In this document: piece after piece, positions 53,690 through 62,457 of the stretch
Layout: every line of letters begins with the position of its first letter
Numbering within the stretch: the stretch's first letter is position 1
Assembly (NCBI GenBank): GCA_011050085.1
Contig: DRGL01000036.1
Location: 113,850-177,849 of the forward strand
Source of the DNA: Pricia antarctica
GTDB lineage: Bacteria; Bacteroidota; Bacteroidia; Flavobacteriales; Flavobacteriaceae
Direction: 5' to 3'
DNA: 64,000 nucleotides
Position numbers and translations under genes: made by a program
Notes under the pieces: generated by a model
What the model was told of the DNA's origin: nothing
Seen by the model: the letters and a program-made list of their open reading frames with translations, nothing else
Databases searched by the model: none

Positions 53690-54553
53690 ATGCCAGTTCG
53701 GATGCTATCTCCTAAATTAAAAAATTTCGCAATTTGCTTTGTGGGGGTTGCCCTAAGCCTAAGTAGCTGTGTCAACCTTCGGCATATAAGTGAATTTTCC
53801 AAAACCTCAATAGAAGGTATCGAACAGTACGATTCACTATCCACAAGTTTTTTTGAGGTATGTCTGCAAGATGCTCGCCAAGAAAGCATCCGAAAATTTG
53901 ATATACACCATACCGAATATGACTGCGAGCAGAACAATAAGGCCGATAGTATTACCAAAATTATTTATAAGGCAACCCAAAGTTATTTCGATGGACTATC
54001 TGACCTCAGTCAGAACGAGTTAACAAATTACAATACAGACAATTTGACACAAACCCTGGCTACTGGGGATTTTGGTCCTTTGAAATTGAACGAAACCGAT
54101 GTGAAGGCCTACTCTGATATATCAACGCTACTACTTCGGGCGATAACTGATACGTACCGGAGAAAAAAATTAAAGGAATATATAACTCAGGCACATGGTC
54201 CACTTTTAAAATTACTACAATTTTTAGAGCTCAACCTCGAAGGTAACCTTACCGGGAAACTTAACGTTCAAAAAAGCAGCCTTAAAAATTTCTATTTTGA
54301 TTTTGTAAAAGATAAGAGACTGTCTACCTATGAGCGCACAAAATTCGCGGAAGATTATTTTAGGAGGATTTCGGAGATAGATGCACAACAGAAAGAACTT
54401 CAAACCTTAGCGGAAATATTAAGGGAAATCTCAAAGGGACATCAAAGTCTATATAACAATAGTGGCCATATGACCGATAAGCAGGTACGAAAGGAATTGT
54501 TAGGCTATGGCTCACAGATGGAAAATAGCATTCGTTCGCTACGCAATATGTGA
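53690..54553 (+). CDS. Unrecognised helical lipoprotein
   Basis: 287 aa. The first 27 residues are a lipoprotein signal (hydrophobic core AICFVGVALSLSSC, lipobox LSSC with Cys27); an alternative ATG is at 53702. The mature part is almost entirely helical and charged, with likely coiled-coil stretches around residues 160-200 (DTYRRKKLKEYITQ) and 225-275 (RRISEIDAQQKELQTLAEIL). Two Cys near residues 55-75 could pair. No enzyme motif or known family was recognised. The next gene starts 70 bp downstream, so the two may be a cassette. It probably faces the periplasm or surface. It is preceded by the terminator of the haloperoxidase relic, so it has its own promoter. Confidence 0.7.
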   Translation: MPVRMLSPKLKNFAICFVGVALSLSSCVNLRHISEFSKTSIEGIEQYDSLSTSFFEVCLQDARQESIRKFDIHHTEYDCEQNNKADSITKIIYKATQSYFDGLSDLSQNELTNYNTDNLTQTLATGDFGPLKLNETDVKAYSDISTLLLRAITDTYRRKKLKEYITQAHGPLLKLLQFLELNLEGNLTGKLNVQKSSLKNFYFDFVKDKRLSTYERTKFAEDYFRRISEIDAQQKELQTLAEILREISKGHQSLYNNSGHMTDKQVRKELLGYGSQMENSIRSLRNM

Positions 54554-54623
54554 ATCAAAATCTACTTTCACTTGTGAAAACAAAGCTGTTAAAAAAGGAA
54601 GCCATTTATATTACTTTAAAAAT

Positions 54624-55016
54624 ATGCCGAATTTAAAAGCACAACAGGTCAAAGAACTTGCGGATAATCTTTTGAGGATGACCAATGCATTGGGCGACTA
54701 CCGCTACGAAAATTCAGAACATTTGTCAGAGAATGAAAATTGGCAAATCAAGGAATTGCACCGCCAACAATTGGAAGATACTACGGAACTGTATACGCTA
54801 TCGGCCGTACTGATAATGGAAGAAGTCGAAATGTCGCTCCAAAAAATAGAAACAATTACTAAAGAAACCATTGCGCTTTATAAAAAACTGGGAACCGTAC
54901 AACATGTTCTTGATCGTGCTACTTCGATTTTGACCTTGGCTACGGCCATCATTGGACTAAATGTCAAAGGAATAACCTCTTCGATTAAAAGCTTGTTAAG
55001 TCCAGTCTCAAAATAA
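54624..55016 (+). CDS. Unrecognised small helical protein with hydrophobic C-terminal segment
   Basis: 130 aa from ATG at 54624 (MPNLKAQQVKELADNLLRMT), chosen because upstream residues from 54507 overlap the previous gene and look non-coding. It is helical throughout: residues 1-80 are charged and probably coiled (ENWQIKELHRQQLEDTTELY, LIMEEVEMSLQKIETITKE), and residues about 100-125 are hydrophobic with Gly (ATSILTLATAIIGLNVKG), compatible with a membrane insertion or amphipathic segment. There is no signal peptide. No known family was recognised. Pairing with the upstream lipoprotein gene is inferred from spacing only. Confidence 0.6.
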   Translation: MPNLKAQQVKELADNLLRMTNALGDYRYENSEHLSENENWQIKELHRQQLEDTTELYTLSAVLIMEEVEMSLQKIETITKETIALYKKLGTVQHVLDRATSILTLATAIIGLNVKGITSSIKSLLSPVSK

Positions 55017-55187
55017 ATTTAAAAGAAAGTGGCATCCCAAATTATTAAAGCGAAAAATGGCATCAGAAAAAGCTTAAAAAACATGAAGGATAGGTTCACT
55101 TGGGAGTTTAATTCTGAAAAATTGATGAATTGAGAAATTCTTCTAAATATAACTTTTGGAAAAATTCCGAATTAAAGAAAATAATGT

Positions 55188-55195
55188 TACATTTG
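55188..55195 (+). promoter_or_regulatory. -7 element of the cold-shock gene
   Basis: TACATTTG matches TAnnTTTG and lies 31 nt before the csp ATG. No TTG was found at the usual 19-21 nt upstream; the nearest TTTG is 29 nt away. Confidence 0.4.
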
Positions 55196-55225
55196 CACAT
55201 TAATAATTTTTAATTTTTTAGTATT

Positions 55226-55420
55226 ATGAGTAAAGGAACAGTAAAATTCTTCAATGATTCCAAAGGTTACGGTTTTATCACTGAAGACGGTTCAAGCGAA
55301 GATCACTTTGTACACATCTCTGGTTTAATCGACGAGATTCGTGAAGGTGATGTTGTAGAATTTGAACTACAACAAGGAAAAAAAGGATTGAACGCGGTAA
55401 ATGTGAAAGTAATAGACTAG
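55226..55420 (+). CDS. Cold-shock domain protein
   Basis: 64 aa OB-fold protein. RNP1 (KGYGFITED) and RNP2 (HFVHISGL) are intact. It binds single-stranded RNA/DNA and acts as an RNA chaperone in the cytoplasm. The 5' leader is short (about 25 nt from the predicted start), unlike the long leader of E. coli cspA. A terminator follows 24 bp after the stop codon, so it is a monocistronic unit. Slightly shorter than E. coli CspA (70 aa), normal for this phylum. Confidence 0.95.
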   Translation: MSKGTVKFFNDSKGYGFITEDGSSEDHFVHISGLIDEIREGDVVEFELQQGKKGLNAVNVKVID

Positions 55421-55443
55421 AACGCATAAACTTTTTTTGTACC

Positions 55444-55476
55444 AAGCCCTGTCATAATTGCCAGGGCTTTTTTTTT
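55444..55476 (+). terminator. Intrinsic terminator after the cold-shock gene
   Basis: AAGCCCTG (55444-55451) pairs with CAGGGCTT (55462-55469), 10-nt loop, followed by a run of nine or more T. Confidence 0.88.
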
Positions 55477-55896
55477 GATTCTATCCATTGATTCTAGGTT
55501 GTAAGCCTTGCCTTTCTAAAGGTTTATATATTTTATTTAGATGATTTAATTTCTGACACAATAAACTGTTATTGTTTTCTAAATTTTTTTAACATTTTAA
55601 TATAAGAATAGTCATATTTTTCGTACATTTAAAATAGACTAAAGTAAATCTTTTTCCCCGCAGTATTGTTATAATGATGTATGCTAACCAAAAAGTAGTG
55701 AATTTTATAACTTCTTTTCAGGTACTCAATATTTTAGCATCTAAAAAAAATTCAAGATAAGCCATGAATTTTCAATCTCATGGTAGATTCTTATACTACT
55801 CGATTAATCAATAGTTAATCGATGAAAGGTAGGGTTCAAAAGCCTTGAATTGTTTATTGGTAGAAGAAAGTAGGGTAACCACCAAATTTAGATAAA
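55477..55896. other. A/T-rich intergenic region
   Basis: About 420 bp, very A/T-rich, with no recognised gene. A weak hairpin TCGATTAAT / GTTAATCGA is seen at about 55800-55823. It may hold the promoter of the 27-codon membrane peptide reading that follows. Confidence 0.45.
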
Positions 55897-55980
55897 ATGC
55901 TTACATTTTTTACTGTTTTAATTATATTGATTGTTGTCAATGTAGTACTTGTTATCATTAGTACATACCAAAAAGATTGA
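55897..55980 (+). CDS. Possible 27-aa single-span membrane peptide
   Basis: ATG at 55897 to TGA at 55978-55980. The peptide starts MLTFFTVLIILIVVNVVLVI and then ends ISTYQKD: a single hydrophobic helix with a short polar tail carrying a Lys, compatible with a small membrane protein. There is no recognisable ribosome-binding site, and no family evidence. Such short hydrophobic readings arise by chance in A/T-rich DNA, so support is weak. Confidence 0.35.
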   Translation: MLTFFTVLIILIVVNVVLVIISTYQKD

Positions 55981-55993
55981 TAAACAGGTCATA

Positions 55994-56028
55994 AATAAAA
56001 AAAGCCTCGAGCTAGTGTCGAGGCCATT
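55994..56028 (-). terminator. Intrinsic terminator of the cyclophilin-FKBP gene
   Basis: On the minus strand GCCTCGA pairs with TCGAGGC around a 7-nt loop and is followed by seven T. It lies about 25 bp after the stop codon. Confidence 0.8.
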
Positions 56029-56051
56029 TCTATTAGAAAAAAATTCAAATT

Positions 56052-56984
56052 TTATTTTACATCCATCAATTCTACATCAAACAACAAAGTGGCGTTCGGA
56101 GGAATTACACCGCCGGCACCCGTACTTCCGTATCCAAGATTTGAAGGAATGACAAAGCGGGCTTTATCCCCAACCTTTAGTAGACTGATACCTTCGTCCC
56201 AACCAGAGATAACCTGCCCGGCACCCAGTTGAAAATCAATCGGCTGCTTACGTTTATATGAGGAATCAAAAACCTGTCCGTTTAACAAAGAACCTTCATA
56301 GTGCACCGAGACAGTCTGACCTTTTTCGGCTTTGCTGCCTTTACCTTCTTGGATCATTTTATAACGCAACCCACTTTCCGTACTTTCAAAACCTTTGGCA
56401 ATTTTGTCAAGTTCTTTTTCCTGAGCTTTTTTTTGTTCCAATTCACGCTTTTCCTTTGAGCCTTTGAAGCTTTCAAAAGCTGATAACGCGTCAAAATTTT
56501 CAGCTTCCTCACCTACCCTTACAATTTCAAGGCTCTCTATTTTATCGCCCTGTGCAATATCATCAACTACATCTTGACCAGATTCAACGTGCCCGAAAAC
56601 TGTATGCTTATTGTCTAACCATGGTGTCGCTACGTGGGTAATGAAAAACTGGCTACCATTTGTGCCTGGGCCTGCGTTGGCCATAGAAAGTACGCCTGGT
56701 TTTGAATGATTTAAATCAGGATGAAATTCATCGTCAAACTTGTAACCTGCATCTCCGGTTCCCGTACCTTGGGGACATCCGCCCTGTATCATAAAATCAG
56801 GAATTACCCTGTGAAATTTCAGACCATCATAATAGGGTTCGCCTTCAGCTTTCACCGAATTCTTCTGTTTTCCCTCGGCCAGGGCTACAAAATTACCGAC
56901 GGTACCGGGCGTTTTGTCGTGGGTAAGCTTTACTACTATTTCTCCTTTATTCGTATTGAATTTTGCGTATAATCCGTCTTGCAT
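56052..56984 (-). CDS. Peptidylprolyl isomerase, cyclophilin-FKBP fusion
   Basis: 310 aa, no signal peptide. Residues 1 to about 165 are a cyclophilin domain ([87 protein letters not shown]). A Lys/Glu-rich helical linker (about 165-200) joins it to an FKBP domain (about 205-310: [79 protein letters not shown]). Both catalytic folds look complete. It accelerates prolyl cis-trans isomerisation in the cytoplasm. Single gene with its own terminator. Confidence 0.94.
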   Translation of the reverse strand: MQDGLYAKFNTNKGEIVVKLTHDKTPGTVGNFVALAEGKQKNSVKAEGEPYYDGLKFHRVIPDFMIQGGCPQGTGTGDAGYKFDDEFHPDLNHSKPGVLSMANAGPGTNGSQFFITHVATPWLDNKHTVFGHVESGQDVVDDIAQGDKIESLEIVRVGEEAENFDALSAFESFKGSKEKRELEQKKAQEKELDKIAKGFESTESGLRYKMIQEGKGSKAEKGQTVSVHYEGSLLNGQVFDSSYKRKQPIDFQLGAGQVISGWDEGISLLKVGDKARFVIPSNLGYGSTGAGGVIPPNATLLFDVELMDVK

Positions 56985-57075
56985 TTTACTCGTTTTTTGT
57001 GAACTACGAAGGTAACAAAAATGTTTTTCAATACGGTTTAGGAATTGATATGGTATTTCGGAACTATTGTTCCGA

Positions 57076-58455
57076 CTACTCAGAACCTATACCGTACTTA
57101 TCAATGAGATAGACCAAACTTGCCATACTGCCGGCCCCAAGTTCGAGCTCACGTTTATTGACATGTTCAAAAGTATCGTTTGCAGCATGGTGATGCACAA
57201 AATAGCGTTGGGAATCTGGTCGTAATCCAGCTAAAACCATACCCTCCTTTTTCAGTGGGGCAATGTCGGCACCACTATATCCCATTTCCAGTAGATGAAT
57301 AAGATAAGGCTCGAAGAGGGGCGCCCAAGATTGAATCTTCTTTAAATCGGTATCGGAACTATCGAACGAAAATCCACGTGGTGTAAAACCGCCAGCATCA
57401 CTTTCCAGAGCGAAGACATGGTTTTCGTTCTTTTTTTCGGCTTGCGCTGCATATTCGTTGCCACCACGTAAACCGTTTTCTTCGTTCATGAACAACACGG
57501 CTCTAATGGTGCGCTTTGGTTTGTAGCCTGAGAGCTTCAAAAGTCGAAGTACCTCCATACTCTGTACACAGCCGGCACCGTCATCATGGGATCCGTCACC
57601 TAAATCCCAAGAATCGAGATGCCCACCCACTACCATAATTTCATCGGGGTGGGTACTTCCCTTAATTTCACCAATGACATTAAAGGATTCTACATCATCA
57701 TACTGTTTACAATTCTGCTTGAAATAAAATTTTGTATCAGGATTTAATTTTAAAGTAGTGCCCAACATATCAGCGCCATTGGTACTTATGGCCGCAGCGG
57801 GAATTCTATCTCCTACGGCCGTATCACCGTAACCCATAGAGCCCGTATGTGGCAAATCATCTAGTCGCAGGTTCATTGATCTCACGATTACTCCAACCGC
57901 GCCATATTTGGCCGCCTCCTCGGCCCCGGAATACCTTTGGTCGACACAACCCGAATAGGCGTCGTAGGTACTTATCAAAGTAGGATCCATGGGTCGGTTA
58001 TAGAACACTATCTTACCTTGTATCTTGCTCTTCCCCAAATCCTTTAGCTCCTCGATACCCTGAACCTCTATTACATTGGCTTTTAACCCCCCCAAAGGAG
58101 TTGCAATCGAACCGCCTAGAGCGCAAATAGGAATTGTACTTGTAACACCGGGTGCCGTCTCCATATACGCAAATTCTGCAGTGCCCCTTACCCATTTGGG
58201 TACCATTACAGGTTGTAGCCAAACCCGATCTAGACCTAGTGAGTCCAGCTGTGCCTTGGAATATTCCACTGCCCGCTGCGCCTCCAAAGACCCCGATAGC
58301 CGCCCGCCTATTTGGTTTGATAGGTAATTAAGCCAGTCATAAGCCTTGCCTTCGATAAGTGCCGCATCATAGATTTTTTTTAGCTGTTGTGCGTCCTCAT
58401 TTTGCCCGTAGGCTTGCATACCTGCAAGTAACAGCATTATCCATAGTTTTTTCAT
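57076..58455 (-). CDS. Exported M28-family metallopeptidase
   Basis: 459 aa with a signal peptide ([18 protein letters not shown]). A PA-type insert lies around residues 120-230, followed by the peptidase core: first zinc ligands in [24 protein letters not shown], catalytic Glu in [13 protein letters not shown], further Asp in ALESDAGGF and His in [17 protein letters not shown]. The architecture resembles carboxypeptidase Q/aminopeptidase. It would cleave peptides in the periplasm or outside. The start overlaps the end of the PPK2 gene by 4 bp, so they are translationally coupled. Confidence 0.9.
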   Translation of the reverse strand: MKKLWIMLLLAGMQAYGQNEDAQQLKKIYDAALIEGKAYDWLNYLSNQIGGRLSGSLEAQRAVEYSKAQLDSLGLDRVWLQPVMVPKWVRGTAEFAYMETAPGVTSTIPICALGGSIATPLGGLKANVIEVQGIEELKDLGKSKIQGKIVFYNRPMDPTLISTYDAYSGCVDQRYSGAEEAAKYGAVGVIVRSMNLRLDDLPHTGSMGYGDTAVGDRIPAAAISTNGADMLGTTLKLNPDTKFYFKQNCKQYDDVESFNVIGEIKGSTHPDEIMVVGGHLDSWDLGDGSHDDGAGCVQSMEVLRLLKLSGYKPKRTIRAVLFMNEENGLRGGNEYAAQAEKKNENHVFALESDAGGFTPRGFSFDSSDTDLKKIQSWAPLFEPYLIHLLEMGYSGADIAPLKKEGMVLAGLRPDSQRYFVHHHAANDTFEHVNKRELELGAGSMASLVYLIDKYGIGSE

Positions 58456-59336
58456 TGAGCCTCTTTTTGTAATTGTTCTTTATAACTGTCTAAATCTGCG
58501 ACGAGATTGGCCCCTAATTCAGGTTCCTTAATATCGGTATACCTATTCAACTCTTCCCATAAAATAGACGCTACGTTTACGCGTGCCGCTTTTTTATTAT
58601 CTGCGGGTATGATATACCAGGGTGCATGGGATTTTGAGGTTGAATTAATGGCTTCTTCATAGCACTTTTGGTAGTCATCCCAGAGCCTTCGCTCTTTAAG
58701 ATCACCTGGGGAGAATTTCCAATTTTTCCGTTTAAGATTCAATCGCCGTAACAATCTCTGACGTTGTTCTTCTTTGGATAAATGCATAAAAAATTTGAAG
58801 ATAATTGTGCCGTTGTCCGCGATGTGCCGTTCAAAATCATTTATCTGACGGAAGCGCTGCTCCCAGAAATCTTGATTGATATCTGCTACGGAACGAATAC
58901 CGGGAATATTTTCGGCCATAATATATTCGGGATGTACCCGTGTCACCAAAACATTTTCATAGTGGGTACGGTTAAAAACCCCGAATTTACCCCTAGCAGG
59001 TAAGGCAATATAATGCCGCCAGAGATAATCGTGTTTAAGTTCGAGCTCCGTAGGCACCTTGAAACTATGCACAACAACGCCCCGCACATTAAAATCCTTA
59101 AAAACCTCACGGATTAAGCTATCCTTTCCTGCTGTATCCATACCCTGCAAGCAAACAAGAACACTATATTTCGCATGTGCATACATGGTATCCTGTAAAT
59201 CTCCCAAGTCTTTTCTGATGCCTTTCAGCTCTTTTTTCAACTCTTTGTTAGACCCCTCAAAATCTTCCCGGGTAGGGCAATCGACCAGTTTGATATGTCC
59301 TGTAACTTTATAGGAATCTGATTTTCGTTTATCCAT
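58452..59336 (-). CDS. Polyphosphate kinase 2 (PPK2) family protein
   Basis: 294 aa from ATG at 59336 (MDKRKSDSYKVTGHIKLVD); a longer reading from 59507 adds residues unlike the family. Walker A (CLQGMDTAGKDSLIREVF), the lid-region motif FKVPTELELKHDYLWRHYIALPARGKFGVFNRTHYENVLVTRVHP, and the ADP-side KNWKFSPGDLKERRLWDDYQ are characteristic of PPK2. It transfers phosphate between polyphosphate and nucleoside mono- or diphosphates in the cytoplasm. It is the first gene of an apparent two-gene unit with the M28 peptidase. Confidence 0.93.
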   Translation of the reverse strand: MDKRKSDSYKVTGHIKLVDCPTREDFEGSNKELKKELKGIRKDLGDLQDTMYAHAKYSVLVCLQGMDTAGKDSLIREVFKDFNVRGVVVHSFKVPTELELKHDYLWRHYIALPARGKFGVFNRTHYENVLVTRVHPEYIMAENIPGIRSVADINQDFWEQRFRQINDFERHIADNGTIIFKFFMHLSKEEQRQRLLRRLNLKRKNWKFSPGDLKERRLWDDYQKCYEEAINSTSKSHAPWYIIPADNKKAARVNVASILWEELNRYTDIKEPELGANLVADLDSYKEQLQKEAQ

Positions 59337-59530
59337 GGGATGAATATAGAAAATACATTCGTTGAACGGTAATCTAATTGTGAAAAAACAACCTTTTGAC
59401 CCGGTTATATATCCGTTTGACCAACATAATGGACTACCACTGTCATCCATCGAAAAAAATAGGCGCAACCTACTGGTAGCTATACCTTTGCAAAGTAAAA
59501 TACCCAAATTTTACCGACCAAGCCTACGTT

Positions 59531-60223
59531 ATGAAACTACCCCAACTATTTTCTTATATTCTATTGCTATGTCTTTTTTCGGCATTCGGCAAAACACAAG
59601 CCTGTGAATATGCCGGAAGTAATATCTCATTCATTCTAAAAGAAACAGAAAAAGCATTCGAAAATACAGATCTTCAGATTACCCGCTTTCATATTTACAA
59701 AGCACTTGACGCTATTTCTAAGTCAGACCAGCAACTAACGGACTGCAGCTGTACCCAAGCGACAGAAAGTCTTGACGAAGTTGCCCTATTACTCAAAAAC
59801 GCCACAAAAACCACCACGTTGGCCAGTACCCGTATATTGCTCAAAAAAACCCTTGTGCAGATTACCGCGGCGCTCTCAGCCATTCGCGACCATGATCTAC
59901 ATAAAAACATCAGCGGCTCTGAAGAATTTCAGAACGGCACATCTAAAATCGGCGAGGATGATAAACTAGCAGAACCACCGAATGGGAAGTTACTTAAAGA
60001 AAAAATAGATATTGCCCTGACAAAATACAAGTTGTCACTTCAGAACGTAATCAATACCGTTAACTGTAAAGAGGCCCGAAGGTTTGCATTGAACATTTAT
60101 GAAAATTGTGAACAGCAGCTGTTGCGTGCCGACCTTTCGGAAGGAAAAAAATATTACAACCTTAAAACTAAAGAAATTACGGGCGACGCACTTCTCCTAA
60201 TTGGTGACTGCAGTAACCCATAA
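59531..60223 (+). CDS. Exported helical protein of unknown function
   Basis: 230 aa. MKLPQLFSYILLLCLFSAFGKTQA is a signal peptide. The mature protein is helical with six Cys residues (CEYAGSN, DCSCTQATE, VNCKEARRF, ENCEQQ, DCSNP), which suggests disulphides in the periplasm. A proline-containing linker near residue 150 separates two helical halves. No family was recognised. It is divergent from PPK2 (TACCTTTG at 59483-59490 resembles a -7 element) and convergent with the sigma-54 activator gene, with 10 bp between stops. Confidence 0.7.
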   Translation: MKLPQLFSYILLLCLFSAFGKTQACEYAGSNISFILKETEKAFENTDLQITRFHIYKALDAISKSDQQLTDCSCTQATESLDEVALLLKNATKTTTLASTRILLKKTLVQITAALSAIRDHDLHKNISGSEEFQNGTSKIGEDDKLAEPPNGKLLKEKIDIALTKYKLSLQNVINTVNCKEARRFALNIYENCEQQLLRADLSEGKKYYNLKTKEITGDALLLIGDCSNP

Positions 60224-60233
60224 ATAATAACCC

Positions 60234-61397
60234 TTATTTACTGGCAAATAATTTCACATCATCTTCCGAAACTTCATTACCCCCAAGAATTATTAAACGC
60301 TCGACCACGTTTCGCAACTCACGTATATTCCCGGTCCAATCATAGCTTTTCAACAAATCGATGGCTGAGTCCGAAAAAGTCTTGGAAGCAATACCTTGTT
60401 CCGCAATAATTTTATTGGTAAAATGTTCGATTAATGAAGGAATGTCGTCACGTCTATCGTTTAGGGCGGGGACCTTTATCAGAATTACGGCCAATCTATG
60501 ATATAGATCTTCACGAAATCTATTCTCCTCGATCTCCAATTTTAAATTTTTATTAGTTGCGGCTATTACGCGAACATCGACCTTGATATCTTTATCGGTA
60601 CCGACCCTTGAAATTTTACTTTCTTGTAAGGCACGTAATACTTTAGCCTGGGCAGAAAGGCTCATATCGCCAATTTCATCCAAAAATATCGTGCCCTTGT
60701 TGGCGGTTTCGAATTTACCGGCCCGATCCCGCACCGCCGAGGTGAAAGCTCCTTTTACATGACCGAATAGTTCGCTTTCGATAAGTTCTGAAGGAATGGC
60801 TGCGCAGTTCACCTCAACGAAGGGTCCGCCGCTACGTTCACTCTTTTCGTGGAGCCAATGGGCGACTAACTCCTTACCCGTACCATTCGATCCGGTTATC
60901 AAGACCCTGGCATCGGTCGGGGCAACTTTTTCAATCATCTCCTTGATAACGGAAATTGCCTCGCTATCCCCTACCATTTCATAGTTCTTACTAACTTTCT
61001 TTCGTAGTTTTTTGTTTTCGACGACCAATACCTGTTTATCCAGCGCGTTGCGTACGGTAGTCAACAATCGATTTAAGTCGGGCGGTTTCGATATATAGTC
61101 AAAGGCGCCTAGGCGCATAGTATTGACAGCGGTATCTAGGTCTCCATGTCCTGAAATCATGATAAAAGGGATTTCAGGCTTAATTTTCCCTGCCGCTACC
61201 AGTACTTCTACACCATCCATTTTAGGCATTTTGATATCACAGAGTACAAGATCATAATCGTTGTTCTTGACGGCTTCCATTCCCTTTAAACCATCTTCGG
61301 CTTCCTCCAACTGATACAATTCGTTTTCTTCAGAAAGTATCTTCACAAGCACCCTTCGAATGGCAGCTTCATCTTCTATTATAAGTATTTTCGGCAT
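60234..61397 (-). CDS. NtrC-type response regulator with sigma-54 activator ATPase, no DNA-binding domain
   Basis: 387 aa from ATG at 61397 (MPKILIIEDEAAIRRVLVKI). A receiver domain (residues 1-120: acidic IIEDEAA, phospho-acceptor Asp near residue 52 in DLVLCDIKMPKMDG, switch residue ISGHGD, Lys in ISKPPD) is followed by an AAA+ domain (about 140-370) with Walker A GSNGTGKE and Walker B GTIFLDEIGDMS. The sigma-54-contacting loop reads GAFTSA instead of GAFTGA. The protein ends 30 residues after the AAA+ lid (NVVERLIILGGNEVSEDDVKLFASK), so the usual Fis-type helix-turn-helix is absent. It may act in trans or from solution. The cognate kinase is not adjacent. Confidence 0.9.
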   Translation of the reverse strand: MPKILIIEDEAAIRRVLVKILSEENELYQLEEAEDGLKGMEAVKNNDYDLVLCDIKMPKMDGVEVLVAAGKIKPEIPFIMISGHGDLDTAVNTMRLGAFDYISKPPDLNRLLTTVRNALDKQVLVVENKKLRKKVSKNYEMVGDSEAISVIKEMIEKVAPTDARVLITGSNGTGKELVAHWLHEKSERSGGPFVEVNCAAIPSELIESELFGHVKGAFTSAVRDRAGKFETANKGTIFLDEIGDMSLSAQAKVLRALQESKISRVGTDKDIKVDVRVIAATNKNLKLEIEENRFREDLYHRLAVILIKVPALNDRRDDIPSLIEHFTNKIIAEQGIASKTFSDSAIDLLKSYDWTGNIRELRNVVERLIILGGNEVSEDDVKLFASK

Positions 61398-61572
61398 TCT
61401 TTCTTTTTTAATTGCGGCGTAGACCACTTAAATTTAAGCTGAATAACGATGTATAGATTACTCAAGCTGTTCCTAATTCCAAAGCGCAAACCGTATTTCT
61501 CTATTGACGTTTAGGTTCTAGTTTGGCGTTTTTAAAACTTAAATTGAATTTCACCGTTGCGCTTTTTAACCT

Positions 61573-62457
61573 TTAAAGTCCTATACGAAATCCGGCCCTC
61601 ATGTAGAGACTGGGACCATCGTTCAAGGTGAAAATATCGTCCCTATCCTTATCTCGTAAAACTCCTGTTTGAAATAGGGTATGCCCGCCGTAAATGTAAA
61701 GGAAGACCGATTTTTTTAAAGCATACTGATATCCGAAAGTACCTAATGAACCTGATGATGATATAGATGTCGCCTCACCACCTCCGGGCACCAAAATGGA
61801 ATTCTGCAAGTTAACGTAATATCCATCCAAAATGAACTCTGACTGCAGCTGATGTTTTTCGTCAAAATGATATTTCAGGGCCGATTTGGGTGCACCTACT
61901 ACGTAAGACCAATGTTTATGGAACCGTCTCTCATAATAAACGATAGGAAGTGGAACCCTTAGGGCTACGGTGGAGTTATAGGCAATACCCAGAACTAAAA
62001 TCGAGGGTTTATCTATGTGTTTCTTTTCCCGCAATACTCCTGCTGTAGCGTTGAAAGATATATCCCCCTTTTCTATCGGTGCTCCCAAAGTAGATGAAAG
62101 CCTTGGTGTAACTACGCCGATGATGCGCCAAAATTCATTGTAACGGTGTACGTATGCCAAATTCAAATCGGCAACGTGAAGATGTCTTAGTCCTTCGATT
62201 CCTTCGGGGATACCTTCACGCCGCAGACCATATGAAAGGCGGTTATATTCACCTCCGATAATGATATTGCTTGAATCTTTTAGGGTGATAGGATAATTGA
62301 CCACCAGTTTTATCCGAGACAACTTTGCGCCCTGGTTATTCCGGGGCATCCGCATATATTCGGCCCTGAAAATATCAGGAGTCTGTGCGTGACCAACACT
62401 TAGAAAAAGTAAAACCATCCAATAAAAACAACATTGAAATTTGGTGCCGAATATCAT
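61573..62457 (-). CDS. DUF6268-like outer-membrane beta-barrel protein
   Basis: 294 aa with an N-terminal signal (FYWMVLLFLSVGHAQ). The rest has alternating beta-strand patterns rich in aromatic and Gly residues, with segments such as LRHLHVADLNLAYVHRYNEFWRIIGVVTPRLSSTL and ILDGYYVNLQNSILVPGGG, and a C-terminal strand SLYMRAGFRIGL. This resembles the DUF6268 family from memory; an outer-membrane porin-like barrel is inferred. It overlaps the end of the MscS gene by 4 bp, indicating translational coupling. Substrate or role unknown. Confidence 0.65.
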   Translation of the reverse strand: MIFGTKFQCCFYWMVLLFLSVGHAQTPDIFRAEYMRMPRNNQGAKLSRIKLVVNYPITLKDSSNIIIGGEYNRLSYGLRREGIPEGIEGLRHLHVADLNLAYVHRYNEFWRIIGVVTPRLSSTLGAPIEKGDISFNATAGVLREKKHIDKPSILVLGIAYNSTVALRVPLPIVYYERRFHKHWSYVVGAPKSALKYHFDEKHQLQSEFILDGYYVNLQNSILVPGGGEATSISSSGSLGTFGYQYALKKSVFLYIYGGHTLFQTGVLRDKDRDDIFTLNDGPSLYMRAGFRIGL

